Shown here: positions 34,730-45,500 of the stretch, one piece after another | Layout of the letters: every line of letters begins with the position of its first letter | Position numbering within the stretch: the stretch's first letter is position 1 | NCBI GenBank assembly: GCA_937901915.1 | Contig: CALGUD010000148.1 | Span: forward strand, 1 to 64,000 | DNA length: 64,000 bases | Direction of reading: 5' to 3' | Source: an uncultured Flavobacteriaceae bacterium | GTDB lineage: Bacteria > Bacteroidota > Bacteroidia > Flavobacteriales > Flavobacteriaceae | The notes under the pieces: model-generated | What the model was told of the DNA's origin: nothing | Database searches by the model: none | Seen by the model: only the letters and a program-made list of their open reading frames with translations | Translations under genes and position numbers: made by a program

Positions 34730-37700
34730 ATGCTCAATAACAGCATTAAATTTTTAATAGAAAACAAACTCGTAGCAGTTCTGTTACTCATATTCTTAGT
34801 AGGATGGGGAACAGTAAACGCACCTTTTAACTGGAAGACAGGTATATTACCCGATGACCCTGTTTCCGTTGATGCCATACCCGATATTGGCGAAAACCAA
34901 CAAATCGTCTTTACACCCTGGATGGGGCGTTCCCCTCAGGATATAGAAGATCAGATCACGTATCCCTTAACAACTTCGTTACTGGGGATACCGGGTGTAA
35001 AGACCATTCGTAGCTCTTCAATGTTCGGATTTTCAAGTATATACATCATCTTCGAAGAAGATATCGAATTTTACTGGAGCAGGAGCCGTATACTCGAAAA
35101 ACTAAATTCATTACCATCCGGATTACTTCCAGAAGGTGTATCCCCGGCATTGGGTCCGGATGCAACTGCACTCGGACAAATTTTCTGGTATACGTTAGAA
35201 GGGAGAGATGAAAATGGAAATGTAACCGGGGGATGGGATTTGCATGAATTGAGAAGCATTCAGGATTATCTTGTAAAATACTCATTGTCGTCTGCCAGTG
35301 GTGTTTCTGAAGTTGCTTCAATCGGTGGGTATGTGCAGGAATATCAGGTAGACGTAAATCCTGAGTTAATGAGGCAATACAACATTAACCTGCAACAGGT
35401 TGTAAGGGCCGTAAAAGAAAGCAACCGGGATATCGGGGCGCAGACTTTGGAAATTAACCAGGTTGAATATGTACTCAGGGGGCTGGGCTATGTAAAATCA
35501 GTAGAAGATATTGAAAATGCAGTAGTCACTTCCGAAGAATTTACCCCTATTCGAATAAAAGATATAGCCACGGTCTCATTGGCGCCGGCTCCCCGCAGGG
35601 GTATCTTAGATAAAGAAGGCGCTGAGGTTGTAGGAGGCGTAGTGGTATCACGTTATGGGGCCAATCCTATGGAAGTCATTAATAACGTAAAATCCAAAAT
35701 CAAAGAAATCAGCGCCGGATTACCTGCTAAAACATTAAAAGACGGCACAAAATCACAACTTACTATTGTACCGTTTTATGACAGGACAGAACTTATACAG
35801 GAAACTATTGGAACCCTCAATGAAGCACTAACCCTGGAGATCCTTATCACGATCCTGGTAATTATTATCATGGTATTCAATTTGCGGGCCTCCATACTAA
35901 TTTCAGGGTTATTACCTGTGGCTGTTCTTATGGTATTTATTGCCATGAAGCTGTTTAATGTAGATGCCAATATTGTGGCGCTCTCCGGTATAGCCATTGC
36001 TATTGGTACAATGGTAGATGTAGGCATCATACTCTCTGAAAACATCATTCGGCATTTAGACAAAAATGAAGAGAACCTTCCTGTAAACACAGTCGTCTAT
36101 AATGCAACCGTCGAAGTCTCCGGTGCTATCATTACAGCCGTATTAACAACCATTATAAGTTTTATTCCCGTTTTTACATTAATTGGTGCCGAGGGAAAAC
36201 TGTTCCGGCCACTTGCCTTTACCAAAACAATGGCATTAACAGCTTCGATAATCATTGCACTATTTATTATACCACCATTTGCAGCTTTCCTTTTCAAAAA
36301 AAGGAATTACAAGCAGTCTATGGGTTATATAATCAATATAAGTATTGCATTAATGGGTTGTGTTACGATTGTATACGGATATTACTTAGGGATTATCCTT
36401 CTGGCATTCGGTATAACAGGAATACTGAAAATAACAGGTAAAATATCAGATGCGAAAGCCAACCAGGTAAACATTATAGTATCTGCAATAGCCATTGTAT
36501 TTTTCCTGGCAGAATACTGGCGTCCTCTTGGAGCAGGTGAAAATATTTTCTGGAATCTTATTTTTGTTAGTTTTATCTGTTTTGGATTGCTTGGGTTCTT
36601 TGCATTTTTTAGAAACTATTATACCCGGCTTTTAAGATGGGCACTGGCAAATAAATTACTGTTTCTGTCCATTCCCACTGTTATTGTAGTATGTGGATTC
36701 CTGATTATGAAAAATACCGGGAAAGAATTTATGCCCGCACTAAACGAAGGCTCCTTTCTTTTAATGCCTACTTCTTTGCCTCATGCAGGTGTTACCAAAA
36801 ATAAGGAAGTGCTGCAGCAATTAGATATGGCTGTGGCCAATATTCCCGAAATAGAAACAGTAGTAGGGAAAGCCGGCAGGATTGAATCTGCTTTAGACCC
36901 TGCGCCGCTTTCCATGTATGAAAATATTATAATTTATAAACCGGAGTATATGTTGGATGAAGATGGAAACCGCCGACGATTTAAAACGAACGATGACGGT
37001 TACTTTGAACTGAAAAACGGACAAACTATCGTTCCCGGAAATAAGATAAAAGCTTCAGAACTCATTGAAGACGAAGATGGAGAATTTTATAGAAACTGGC
37101 GTAAAGAAATAAGATCTGCCGATGATATCTGGAATGAAATTGTGAGGGTCACCAAATTGCCGGGAGTTACTTCCTCACCTAAATTGCAACCAATTCAAAC
37201 CCGTCTGGTCATGCTTCAAACCGGTATGCGAGCGCCTATGGGAATTAAAATAAAAGGCCAGGATTTAAAACAAATTGAAGCCTTTGGCCTGCAGTTGGAA
37301 GAAGCTTTAAAAGAAGTAGAAGGAGTAAAAACAGAAACCATTTTTGCAGACAGGATAGTAGGTAAACCCTATCTGTTAATTGATATAGACAGGGATAAAA
37401 TAGCACGCTACGGACTTGCCATTAACGATGTTCAGCAAATCCTGGAAATTGCAGTAGGAGGCATGGCACTTACACAAACTGTTGAAGGACGTGAACGGTA
37501 TGGAGTGAGGGTGCGATATCCAAGAGAGTTGCGCAGTAATCCACAGGACCTGGAAAATATTTATGTGCCCGTTCCTGGCGGAAACCCGGTTCCCCTAAGT
37601 AAGCTGGTAACCATCAGGTATGAACAGGGGCCGCAGGTAATTAAAAGTGAAGATACCTTCTTAGTAGGATACGTGGTATTTGATAAGTTAGACGGATATG

Positions 37701-38416
37701 CCGAAGTGAATGTAATAGAAAGTGCTCAAAATTTGCTGGAAGAGAAGTTGAAAGCTGGCGATATTACCAAACCGGAAGGGATCAGTTATGAGTTTACTGG
37801 AACCTATGAAAACCAGTTAAGAGCAGAGAAAACACTATCGGTGGTAGTTCCATTGGTATTGTTCATAATCTTTTTGATCCTGTATTTCCAGTTCCGGTCC
37901 GTAGCTACTTCCTTGATGGTCTTTACAGGTATTGCTGTAGCCTTTGCCGGTGGCTTTATTATGATCTGGTTCTACGGACAGGATTGGTTTTTAAATTTTA
38001 GTTTTTTTGGAATACACCTCAGGGAGGTATTTCAAATTCATACGATCAATTTAAGTGTAGCTGTATGGGTAGGTTTTATTGCTTTATTCGGAATTGCCAC
38101 AGATGACGGTGTGGTTATGGCCACATACCTCACCCAAACGTTCCGAAGAAATACGCCATCAAATATAAAAGAGATCCGTGCATCTGTAGTAGAAGCAGGG
38201 GAACAGCGTATCAGGCCGTGTTTAATGACCACAGCAACCACTCTTCTTGCTTTATTGCCTATTCTTACCTCTACCGGTCGAGGTAGTGATATAATGACAC
38301 CTATGGCCATTCCTGCTTTTGGTGGAATGCTTATAGCGCTTATAACTTTGTTTGTGGTACCAGTACTTTATAGCTGGAAAAATGAAATTCAATTAAAATA
38401 TAAAAGGGATGTATAA
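34730..38416 (+). CDS. cusA: Heavy-metal efflux RND pump, CusA/CzcA family
   Basis: Inner-membrane RND transporter that uses the proton gradient to move monovalent (Cus) or divalent (Czc) metals through a tripartite channel. The start at 34730 (MLNNSIKFLIENKLVAVLLLI) places the first membrane helix correctly; an ORF start 60 bases upstream is rejected. About 1228 residues, longer than CusA (~1047), because of an extra membrane-associated insertion in the middle (about 560-660) and a long loop at 760-800. RND motifs are present: PDIGENQQIVFTPWMGRSP, AIGTMVDVGIILSENIIRHLD (membrane Asp), and GIATDDGVVMATYL. The copper context favours a Cus-type substrate. Confidence 0.92.
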   Translation: MLNNSIKFLIENKLVAVLLLIFLVGWGTVNAPFNWKTGILPDDPVSVDAIPDIGENQQIVFTPWMGRSPQDIEDQITYPLTTSLLGIPGVKTIRSSSMFGFSSIYIIFEEDIEFYWSRSRILEKLNSLPSGLLPEGVSPALGPDATALGQIFWYTLEGRDENGNVTGGWDLHELRSIQDYLVKYSLSSASGVSEVASIGGYVQEYQVDVNPELMRQYNINLQQVVRAVKESNRDIGAQTLEINQVEYVLRGLGYVKSVEDIENAVVTSEEFTPIRIKDIATVSLAPAPRRGILDKEGAEVVGGVVVSRYGANPMEVINNVKSKIKEISAGLPAKTLKDGTKSQLTIVPFYDRTELIQETIGTLNEALTLEILITILVIIIMVFNLRASILISGLLPVAVLMVFIAMKLFNVDANIVALSGIAIAIGTMVDVGIILSENIIRHLDKNEENLPVNTVVYNATVEVSGAIITAVLTTIISFIPVFTLIGAEGKLFRPLAFTKTMALTASIIIALFIIPPFAAFLFKKRNYKQSMGYIINISIALMGCVTIVYGYYLGIILLAFGITGILKITGKISDAKANQVNIIVSAIAIVFFLAEYWRPLGAGENIFWNLIFVSFICFGLLGFFAFFRNYYTRLLRWALANKLLFLSIPTVIVVCGFLIMKNTGKEFMPALNEGSFLLMPTSLPHAGVTKNKEVLQQLDMAVANIPEIETVVGKAGRIESALDPAPLSMYENIIIYKPEYMLDEDGNRRRFKTNDDGYFELKNGQTIVPGNKIKASELIEDEDGEFYRNWRKEIRSADDIWNEIVRVTKLPGVTSSPKLQPIQTRLVMLQTGMRAPMGIKIKGQDLKQIEAFGLQLEEALKEVEGVKTETIFADRIVGKPYLLIDIDRDKIARYGLAINDVQQILEIAVGGMALTQTVEGRERYGVRVRYPRELRSNPQDLENIYVPVPGGNPVPLSKLVTIRYEQGPQVIKSEDTFLVGYVVFDKLDGYAEVNVIESAQNLLEEKLKAGDITKPEGISYEFTGTYENQLRAEKTLSVVVPLVLFIIFLILYFQFRSVATSLMVFTGIAVAFAGGFIMIWFYGQDWFLNFSFFGIHLREVFQIHTINLSVAVWVGFIALFGIATDDGVVMATYLTQTFRRNTPSNIKEIRASVVEAGEQRIRPCLMTTATTLLALLPILTSTGRGSDIMTPMAIPAFGGMLIALITLFVVPVLYSWKNEIQLKYKRDV

Positions 38417-38417
38417 G

Positions 38418-39632
38418 ATGAAAGTAATAATAATTTTAATGATTTGTATGCTTTCAATCACAGCTTTAAAAGCGCAAAGCCTTGAGAGTTATATTGATGA
38501 AGCAGTACATAATAATGCAGAACTGCAAGCTATGCAATTCGGTTATGAAAGTTCACTGGAGAAAGTAAATGAAGCAGGGAGTTTACCAAATACCACTATA
38601 TCAGCCGGTTATTTCATCCAGGAAGTAGAGACCCGCGTAGGTCCTCAACGCACAAGATTATCTGTTTCTCAGCCATTGCCCTGGTTTGGTACACTGGGGG
38701 CTCGTAAAAATGTAGCATCGGCCATGTCTGAAAGTGAACTTCAAAATATTGAATTGTCGGAAAGAAAATTAAAACTGGATGTAAAACAGGCGTATTACGA
38801 TCTCTATGAAAAAAAAGCATCCCTTTCCATTCTTAGAAAGAACCTGGAAATTCTGAAAACCTATGAAGAATTGGCATTAAATGAATTGGAAAGCAATCGT
38901 ACTACCATGGTAGATGTTTTAAAAATACGGATTCAGATCAATGAAACAGAAAGTAAAAGCATATCGGTAAGTGATGAATATGAAACCAGTGTTACCACGT
39001 TCAACCTGCTCTTAAACAGGGAACCTAATGCCCGGGTAGTTGTGGCCGATTCCCTGCAATTAGATACTGTTCAATTTAATAAAGAAGACCTTATAAACAA
39101 TCCGCAGTTGCTACGGTTAAACGCACAGCAGGATGTATTGCTTCAATCGGAAAAAGCGAACGAAAAAGAAGGAATGCCAAGTCTGGGTGTTGGTTTGGAT
39201 TATGTTTTTGTAGAAGAGAGCCCTATGCAGGTGTCCGATAATGGAAAAGATGTTATTATGCCCATGGTATCGCTCTCCATTCCACTGTTTTCAAAGAAAT
39301 ATACTTCCAAACGAAAACAATATCAACTGGAACAACAGGCTGTAGAAAGAAGAAAAGTAAATGTAAGCAATGAGTTGGAAATGGCATTTCAAGAAGCATT
39401 AACGGCCCTACAGAATGCAAAACGAACTGTAAACACTCAAAAAGAGAATATACACCAGGCCCAACAGGCCGAAGAAGTAATTTTAACCACTTATGAAACA
39501 GCAAAGCTGGATTTTGAACAGATCCTGGAAGTACAACAGCTGATTTTAAAATTTCAACTGGAAGAAGTAAAAGCAACTTCCATATATTTTAAGAACAAAG
39601 CTATGTTGGAGTATTTAACACTTAATGATTAA
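38418..39632 (+). CDS. cusC: TolC-family outer-membrane channel of the metal efflux system
   Basis: About 404 residues with a signal peptide (MKVIIILMICMLSITALKAQ) and the two long alpha-hairpin repeats of TolC proteins (YYDLYEKKASLSILRKNLEIL and the C-terminal TYETAKLDFEQILEVQQLILK). Its start is one base after the cusA stop (TAAGATG), so translation is coupled. An ATG 9 bases upstream overlaps cusA and is less likely. It should form the outer-membrane exit duct for CusA/CusB. It is short for the family, but no break is visible. Confidence 0.88.
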   Translation: MKVIIILMICMLSITALKAQSLESYIDEAVHNNAELQAMQFGYESSLEKVNEAGSLPNTTISAGYFIQEVETRVGPQRTRLSVSQPLPWFGTLGARKNVASAMSESELQNIELSERKLKLDVKQAYYDLYEKKASLSILRKNLEILKTYEELALNELESNRTTMVDVLKIRIQINETESKSISVSDEYETSVTTFNLLLNREPNARVVVADSLQLDTVQFNKEDLINNPQLLRLNAQQDVLLQSEKANEKEGMPSLGVGLDYVFVEESPMQVSDNGKDVIMPMVSLSIPLFSKKYTSKRKQYQLEQQAVERRKVNVSNELEMAFQEALTALQNAKRTVNTQKENIHQAQQAEEVILTTYETAKLDFEQILEVQQLILKFQLEEVKATSIYFKNKAMLEYLTLND

Positions 39633-39635
39633 ACA

Positions 39636-41345
39636 ATGAAAAAATATATAATTTACATCGGAATATTAATAGCAGGGTTGTTGTTGGGGTATTTGTTTTT
39701 TGCTGAAAGAGGGGAGAGTGAAGCACATGATCATACATCCTCTGAAGAAGCTACGCAAATGTGGACCTGCTCCATGCACCCACAGATTATGCGTCCCGAA
39801 CCAGGGAGCTGTCCGATCTGTGGAATGGACTTAATTCCTGCTGATGCTACCGCAGAAGGACTGGACCCCAATCAATTTAAAATGACTGAAAATGCGCTGG
39901 CTTTAGCCAATATACAAACTACAGTAGTAGGGAGTGGAGTGGCAGAAGGCGGAGTTATCCGGTTATCCGGGAAGGTAGTTGAAAATGAAGAAGCCAGTGT
40001 TACCCAAACCGCTCATTTTGGAGGCAGGATAGAAAAGCTGTATGTGAATTCTACAGGCGCATCTGTAGGCAGGGGACAATTGCTGGCACTTGTATATTCT
40101 CCTGAACTAATGGCAGCACAACAGGAATTGCTTACGGCAGCTTCGTTAAAAGAAAATCAACCCCAGCTTTATAATGCAGTTCGAAACAAATTAAAACTTT
40201 GGAAATTGACCGATAAGCAAATCCAGGAGATCGAAGCTTCCAGGAAAGTAAAAGAAAATTTTCCCGTATATGCAAATGTTACAGGTATCGTTACAGAAAA
40301 ATTGGTAGAAGAAGGTAATTATGTGGATCAGGGGCAATCTTTATATAAAATAGCCAATTTAAGCACTGTTTGGGGCGAATTTGATGCATATGAAAATCAA
40401 ATTTCCCTTTTTCAAAAAGGACAATCTATAACTGTACATACAAGTGCATATCCCGATAAGGAATTTGAAGCTAAAATCAGCTTTATAGATCCCATTTTAG
40501 ATACTGCCAGGCGGATTGTGACGGTAAGGGTGGTTTTAAATAACAAGGAGAATCTGTTTAAGCCCGGGATGTTTTTAGAAGGAGTGATAGAAGGTACGAC
40601 GAAAAGCGGTTCAGATGATGTAATAACAGTACCAAGAAGTGCTATTTTATGGACCGGAAGACGTTCCGTGGTGTATGTGAAACCCGATCCCTCCCAACCG
40701 GTTTTCGAAATGAGGGAGGTGAGCCTTGGAGATGCTTCAGGAGATGCCTATGTGATCCTGGAAGGATTACAGGGAGGTGAAGAAATTGTAACCAACGGCA
40801 CCTTTACGGTAGATGCAGCTGCCCAGCTCCAGGGTAAAAAATCAATGATGAGTCCCGAAACTGAAAAGTCTTCAGGAGATTCTTCTGCCGCTATGATGAA
40901 AATGGATTTTAACGAAGCGTTTGAAAATGCTTTTAGCGGTGTAATATCTGCGTATATTCCCTTAAAAGATGCGTTTGTTCAATCTAATGTTGATGAAGTC
41001 AGGGAGCAGGCCAAAAATACTTTAAAATTGCTGGAAGAAATAGACGTATCTTCACTAAAAAATATGGAAAAACAGCATATTGAAGCTATGAAGAATATGT
41101 TAAATGCCATACAAAAAAGTAAAGATATAGATGGACAGCGGGATCATTTTAGAATTTTGTCTGATAATATGATTGCCGTTGCCACTAACTTAACTAATCA
41201 GGACAGGCTGTTATATGTGCAACGTTGCCCTATGGCAAATGAAAACAAGGGAGCCAATTGGTTAAGTTTTGAAAAAGAGATAAGAAATCCGTACTTTGGT
41301 GAAGCAATGCTCACCTGCGGAGAAGTAATAAAAACAATAGAATAA
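39636..41345 (+). CDS. cusB: RND periplasmic adaptor (CusB-like) with metal-binding and DUF3347 domains
   Basis: Membrane-fusion protein of 569 residues linking CusA to CusC. The N-terminal membrane anchor (5-24) is followed by a heavy-metal-binding module (WTCSMHPQIMRPEPGSCPICGMDL, shown here as C-S-M-H-P ... C-P-I-C-G-M-D-L, about 46-69), the same type as the two in CopA. The adaptor core has lipoyl/barrel elements (GGRIEKLYVNSTGASV; ANVTGIVTEKLVEEGNYV). The last ~145 residues form a DUF3347 domain (AFENAFSGVISAYIPLKDAF ... RCPMANENKGANWLS), itself often found with copper proteins. It lies 3 bases after cusC. Confidence 0.9.
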   Translation: MKKYIIYIGILIAGLLLGYLFFAERGESEAHDHTSSEEATQMWTCSMHPQIMRPEPGSCPICGMDLIPADATAEGLDPNQFKMTENALALANIQTTVVGSGVAEGGVIRLSGKVVENEEASVTQTAHFGGRIEKLYVNSTGASVGRGQLLALVYSPELMAAQQELLTAASLKENQPQLYNAVRNKLKLWKLTDKQIQEIEASRKVKENFPVYANVTGIVTEKLVEEGNYVDQGQSLYKIANLSTVWGEFDAYENQISLFQKGQSITVHTSAYPDKEFEAKISFIDPILDTARRIVTVRVVLNNKENLFKPGMFLEGVIEGTTKSGSDDVITVPRSAILWTGRRSVVYVKPDPSQPVFEMREVSLGDASGDAYVILEGLQGGEEIVTNGTFTVDAAAQLQGKKSMMSPETEKSSGDSSAAMMKMDFNEAFENAFSGVISAYIPLKDAFVQSNVDEVREQAKNTLKLLEEIDVSSLKNMEKQHIEAMKNMLNAIQKSKDIDGQRDHFRILSDNMIAVATNLTNQDRLLYVQRCPMANENKGANWLSFEKEIRNPYFGEAMLTCGEVIKTIE

Positions 41346-41363
41346 TAACTAAATTACAATAAG

Positions 41364-41840
41364 ATGAAAAAGATGATTTTAAGTATGGCAGTAATAGCCG
41401 CCATGGTATTTACAGGATGTAAAACCGAAAATAAAGAAGAAAACAAAGAAAAAGATGCTACCTCTGAAGTTGGAGTTGAAGAAACTGAAGAAACGGCTAT
41501 GAATGTGGCCTCTTTTGGTGTTCGGGGAAATTGCACCATGTGTAAATCTACCATTGAAAAAGCTGCATTGTCCGTTGAAGGCGTTTCAAAAGCCGAGTGG
41601 CATGTAGATAAAAAAAGAATTGATGTAGATTATGATGATACAAAAGCAGATGTAATGGATGTTCATAGAGCTATTGCTGCATCTGGATATGATACTGATA
41701 AAATAGGTGGTAATGAAGAAGCTTACAAAGAACTTCCTTCTTGTTGCCAGTATGACCATGAAATGGAAATGAGCCTAAGTGAGGAAGAAAAGAAGGAGAT
41801 GAAAGAAGGGGAAGAAGGACATGAGAATCATGATCATTAG
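41364..41840 (+). CDS. Lipoprotein with heavy-metal-associated (HMA) domain
   Basis: A 158-residue predicted lipoprotein (lipobox in MVFTGCKTE, Cys19) with an acidic Glu/Lys linker and an HMA fold. The metal loop is GNCTMCKSTIEKA, with the CxxC pair. The domain ends near SGYDTDKIGG, and the tail is unusual: a CCQYDHEMEM segment and a His/Glu-rich end (GHENHDH), both possible extra metal ligands. It likely captures copper in the periplasm for the adjacent CusCBA pump. It is the last gene of the operon, followed by a terminator. Confidence 0.85.
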   Translation: MKKMILSMAVIAAMVFTGCKTENKEENKEKDATSEVGVEETEETAMNVASFGVRGNCTMCKSTIEKAALSVEGVSKAEWHVDKKRIDVDYDDTKADVMDVHRAIAASGYDTDKIGGNEEAYKELPSCCQYDHEMEMSLSEEEKKEMKEGEEGHENHDH

Positions 41841-41879
41841 AATGTAGTATATATTTTTTAAACTTAATTTTTAAAAACC

Positions 41880-41930
41880 AGCCTCACAGGCATCTTATCA
41901 AAGCATAAGAAACTGTGAGGCTTTTATTAT
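41880..41930 (+). terminator. Intrinsic terminator of the metal-efflux operon
   Basis: AGCCTCACAG (41880-41889) pairs perfectly with CTGTGAGGCT (41913-41922) and is followed by TTTATTATTATTTT. The loop contains a second small stem (CTTAT/ATAAG). Confidence 0.88.
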
Positions 41931-42067
41931 TATTTTATACAAAATTTTAAGAAAATTCTTCAATTTTTATAAGAAATAAATATAACAATGTTTTTATATT
42001 TATCCTTTTAAAGAAATTACCTCATATTTATTTTTAGAAAATACAAAGAGAATGGGGCAACAAGATT

Positions 42068-42361
42068 ATGATTGACAAACAAGCTACATTAGAACCTGAA
42101 AGTACCTATCACGTTTACAATCGCGCAAATGGAAATGAGAAACTTTTTTTATCTAATGAAAATTATTGCTATTTCATGAAGAAGTATGATGAATACATCC
42201 ATCCCATAGCCGATACTTTTTGCTATTGCCTGATGCTCAATCATTTTCATTTTTTGATCAGGATTAAAGAAGAAAGGGTTTTAAAGATTTTTTTTAAAGA
42301 GAAGATTGAAAAGATAAATTTTAAATCAGCCTCAACCCTTCAAGGGTTATATAATAGATAA
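42068..42361 (+). pseudogene. REP-associated (Y1/HUH) transposase, truncated remnant
   Basis: A 97-residue start of a RAYT/IS200-like transposase. The N-terminal YHVYNRANGNEKLF and the HUH metal motif in LMLNHFHFLIRIK are clear. The protein then stops, whereas relatives run to roughly 180-250 residues and carry the catalytic tyrosine further on, so this copy should be inactive. The last codons run into the palindrome AACCCTTCAAGGGTT, and a related hairpin follows, suggesting truncation at a REP-like repeat. Confidence 0.8.
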
Positions 42362-42384
42362 TCAGTTTCAAACCTTGAAGGGTT
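42334..42384. repeat. Pair of REP-like hairpins at the transposase remnant
   Basis: AACCCTTCAAGGGTT at 42334-42348 is a 7+1+7 inverted repeat. AACCTTGAAGGGTT at 42371-42384 is a closely related imperfect palindrome. Both are followed by TTATA-type bases, and they flank the stop codon of the truncated transposase. They look like the target sequences of a RAYT enzyme. Confidence 0.65.
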
Positions 42385-42552
42385 ATAAATAATGGAAAAT
42401 TATTACCTAAACATCAACAAATCATTAATGTTAAAAGAAGAGGATATTTCCTAATAATTTTATACCTTACTTTGTAGTGCACCAAACCCTACTTCCTTAT
42501 TCTTCTTATGATGGGTTAAACGCTAATTCAAACCTATCAAACTCTAGAACGC

Positions 42553-45500
42553 ATGATTAAAAAATCTACTTTTTTAAAAATATTCTTGTGCTGTAGTATC
42601 TTGTTTTCTTCTTTTATTGGGAGGTCGCAGGAGGTATTTATTAATGAAATCCATTATGATAATGACGGTGCAGACACAAACGAAGGTATTGAGATTGTCG
42701 GACCTGCAGGAACAGACCTTACCGGTTGGAGCCTGGTACTGTACAATGGAAATAACGGGGCAGAATATGATTCGGTTTCCCTTTCAGGAATTTTAACAGA
42801 TGCCGGAAACGGCTATGGTTTTGTTTTTATTCCAATTTCAGGAATACAAAATGGTTCGCCGGATGGTATAGCCCTTGTAAATGCATCTGCTGAGGTAGTT
42901 CATTTTTTAAGTTATGAAGGCAGTTTTACTGCCGTAGGCGGGCCTGCAGACGGTTTAATTAGTGAAGATATCGGAGTTTTAGAACCTACGAATTCGCCTG
43001 TAGGTTTTTCACTTCAACTATCAGGACAGGGGACTACATATTCGGATTTTGAATGGACCCCTGCAACAGCATCAACTTATGGTGCTGTTAATAACAACCA
43101 GGTATTCGGTATACCGGCACCAAATGTATTTATAAACGAAATACATTACGATAATGCCGGTGCAGATGCAAACGAGGCTATTGAAATTGCAGGCGAAGCC
43201 GGTATTGACCTGGCCGGGTGGAGTGTAGTGCTCTATAACGGAAGTAATGGAACCGCTTATGATACAACCATATTATCAGAAACAATCACGGATTCGGGAA
43301 GCGGATTTGGTTTTATTGTAGTTCCTTTTACACAAATTCAAAACGGGTCGCCCGATGGGATAGCTTTAGTGAATGCAGAAGGCGAAATCATTCAGTTTTT
43401 AAGCTATGAAGGTAGTTTTACAGCTACAGACGGACCTGCAAGCGGATTAACAAGTGAAGATATAGGTGTTTCGGAACCATCGGATTCGCCGATAGGGTTT
43501 TCGCTGCAGTTAACAGGAGAAGGTGTAAATTACGAGGATTTTGTATGGGCTGAAGCCTCCGCATCAACGTATGGGGCTACAAATAATAGCCAGGTTTTAG
43601 GCGAACCTGTTCCCAATGTGTTCGTTAATGAGTTTCATTATGATAATGATGGTGTTGATACTGATGAAATAATTGAACTTGCAGGAGAAGCAGGAACCGA
43701 TATAACCGGATGGAGTATTGTTTTATATAACGGGAGTAATGGAGAATCTTATAATACACAGGTTTTATCGGGAGTTTTTAATAATACCACTGATGGTTTT
43801 GGATTTATTACGGTTCCTTTTTCATCCATTCAAAACGGGCCCGATGCAATTGCACTTGTAAATGCAGAGGGTGAAGTTATCCAGTTTTTGAGTTACGAAG
43901 GGTCTTTTACAGCAGTTGGAGGCCCGGCTGATGGTATGACAAGTGAAGATATCGGTATTGCGCAAAGCAGTACCAGCCCGGTTGGAAATTCACTTCAATT
44001 AACCGGAACAGGTTTAAGATATGCCGACTTTTCATGGTCTGCCATACCCGGTACATTTGGAGCAGTGAATACCGGGCAGACGTTCGGAGATGTAACCGAC
44101 CCGGGAGAAGTTGAATTGGTAACCATTGCAGAAGCCAGGCTATTACCGCAAGGCACTGTAACCAGGATACGAGGTGTTCTTACAGCATCAGATCAGCTGG
44201 GAGGCCCGGCATTTATCCAGGACGGTACCGCCGGGATACCTGTTTTTTATGCAGCTGTACATGGTGTGGGATTATATGAAATAGGAGATGAACTGGAAAT
44301 AGTAGGGGCCTTGAGCCAGTTTAACGCAATGATTCAGTTAGGTTCTGTAACTGAAGTGGTTGAAATAAGTGAAGGTAATGAAGTAGTTCCTGTTGTTACT
44401 ACTATTAGCGGCTTAACAACATTAGAAGGCCAGTTGGTATTTATAGATGATATAGTTTTTGAAACAGGGGGAAGGCTTACCGTAGGAAATCACGAAGTAA
44501 GTGATGCAACCGGTACGGTAGAAATAAGGATAGACAATGATGTAGAAAGTCTCATAGGAAGGAGAAAACCCAGTGAAGCCACTACCTTAACAGGGGTAGT
44601 GGGGAGTTTTAACGGAATTCTCCAGGTGTTTCCCAGGTTTGAACCCGATTTACCCGGTACGGAAGAATTTGTAATTGAACCACCCGCAGGTGAAGATATT
44701 CCGAAGGAAGAGACATTTGATGTTGCTACCTGGAATATGGAATTCTTCGGATCTACACTTTCAGGGTATGGTCCTTCTGATATTGAATTGCAAAAAGCAA
44801 ATGCTTTGAGGGTAATTGATTCGTTAGAAGCTGATATTATTGCCGTTCAGGAAGTTTCTGATATTGATTTCCTGGCACAGGCGCTTTCGGAACATACTAC
44901 AACAAATTATGCTGTTATTTGTTCGGATGTATATTCCTATTCCTTTGAACCGGATGATGGTACATTTCCACCTCAACAACTTTGTTTCATTTATAATACA
45001 GCTACAGTAAGCATTACCGGTGAAAGGGTGGTTTTTGAAGCATTTTATACTGCTGCCAGAACAGGCCAGATAACAGATTTAAATGATTACCCTACCGGAA
45101 GTCCGCAGTCATTCTGGTCCAGTGGAAGGCTACCTTTCATGATAACAGCTGAGGTGAATATTTTAGGTGCTACTGAAACCATAAAACTGGTAAATGTGCA
45201 CGGCAAATCCGGATCTTCACCTGAAGATATAGCACGGAAAACCTATGATTATAGTGTATTAAAAGATACGTTGGACACCTATTATGCAACTGATAAATTG
45301 ATCCTTCTTGGGGATTATAATGATGACGTGGATGTGTCCATAGGCGGCGGCACTACACCTTTACAGCCTTTTGTAGCGGATATTTCAAATTATGATATCG
45401 TTTCAAGCTCGTTTTCTTACGACGGACAAAATTCTACGGTTAATTTTAGTGATGTGATTGATCACACCACTATCACGGATGAATTATTTGGCCCTTATAT

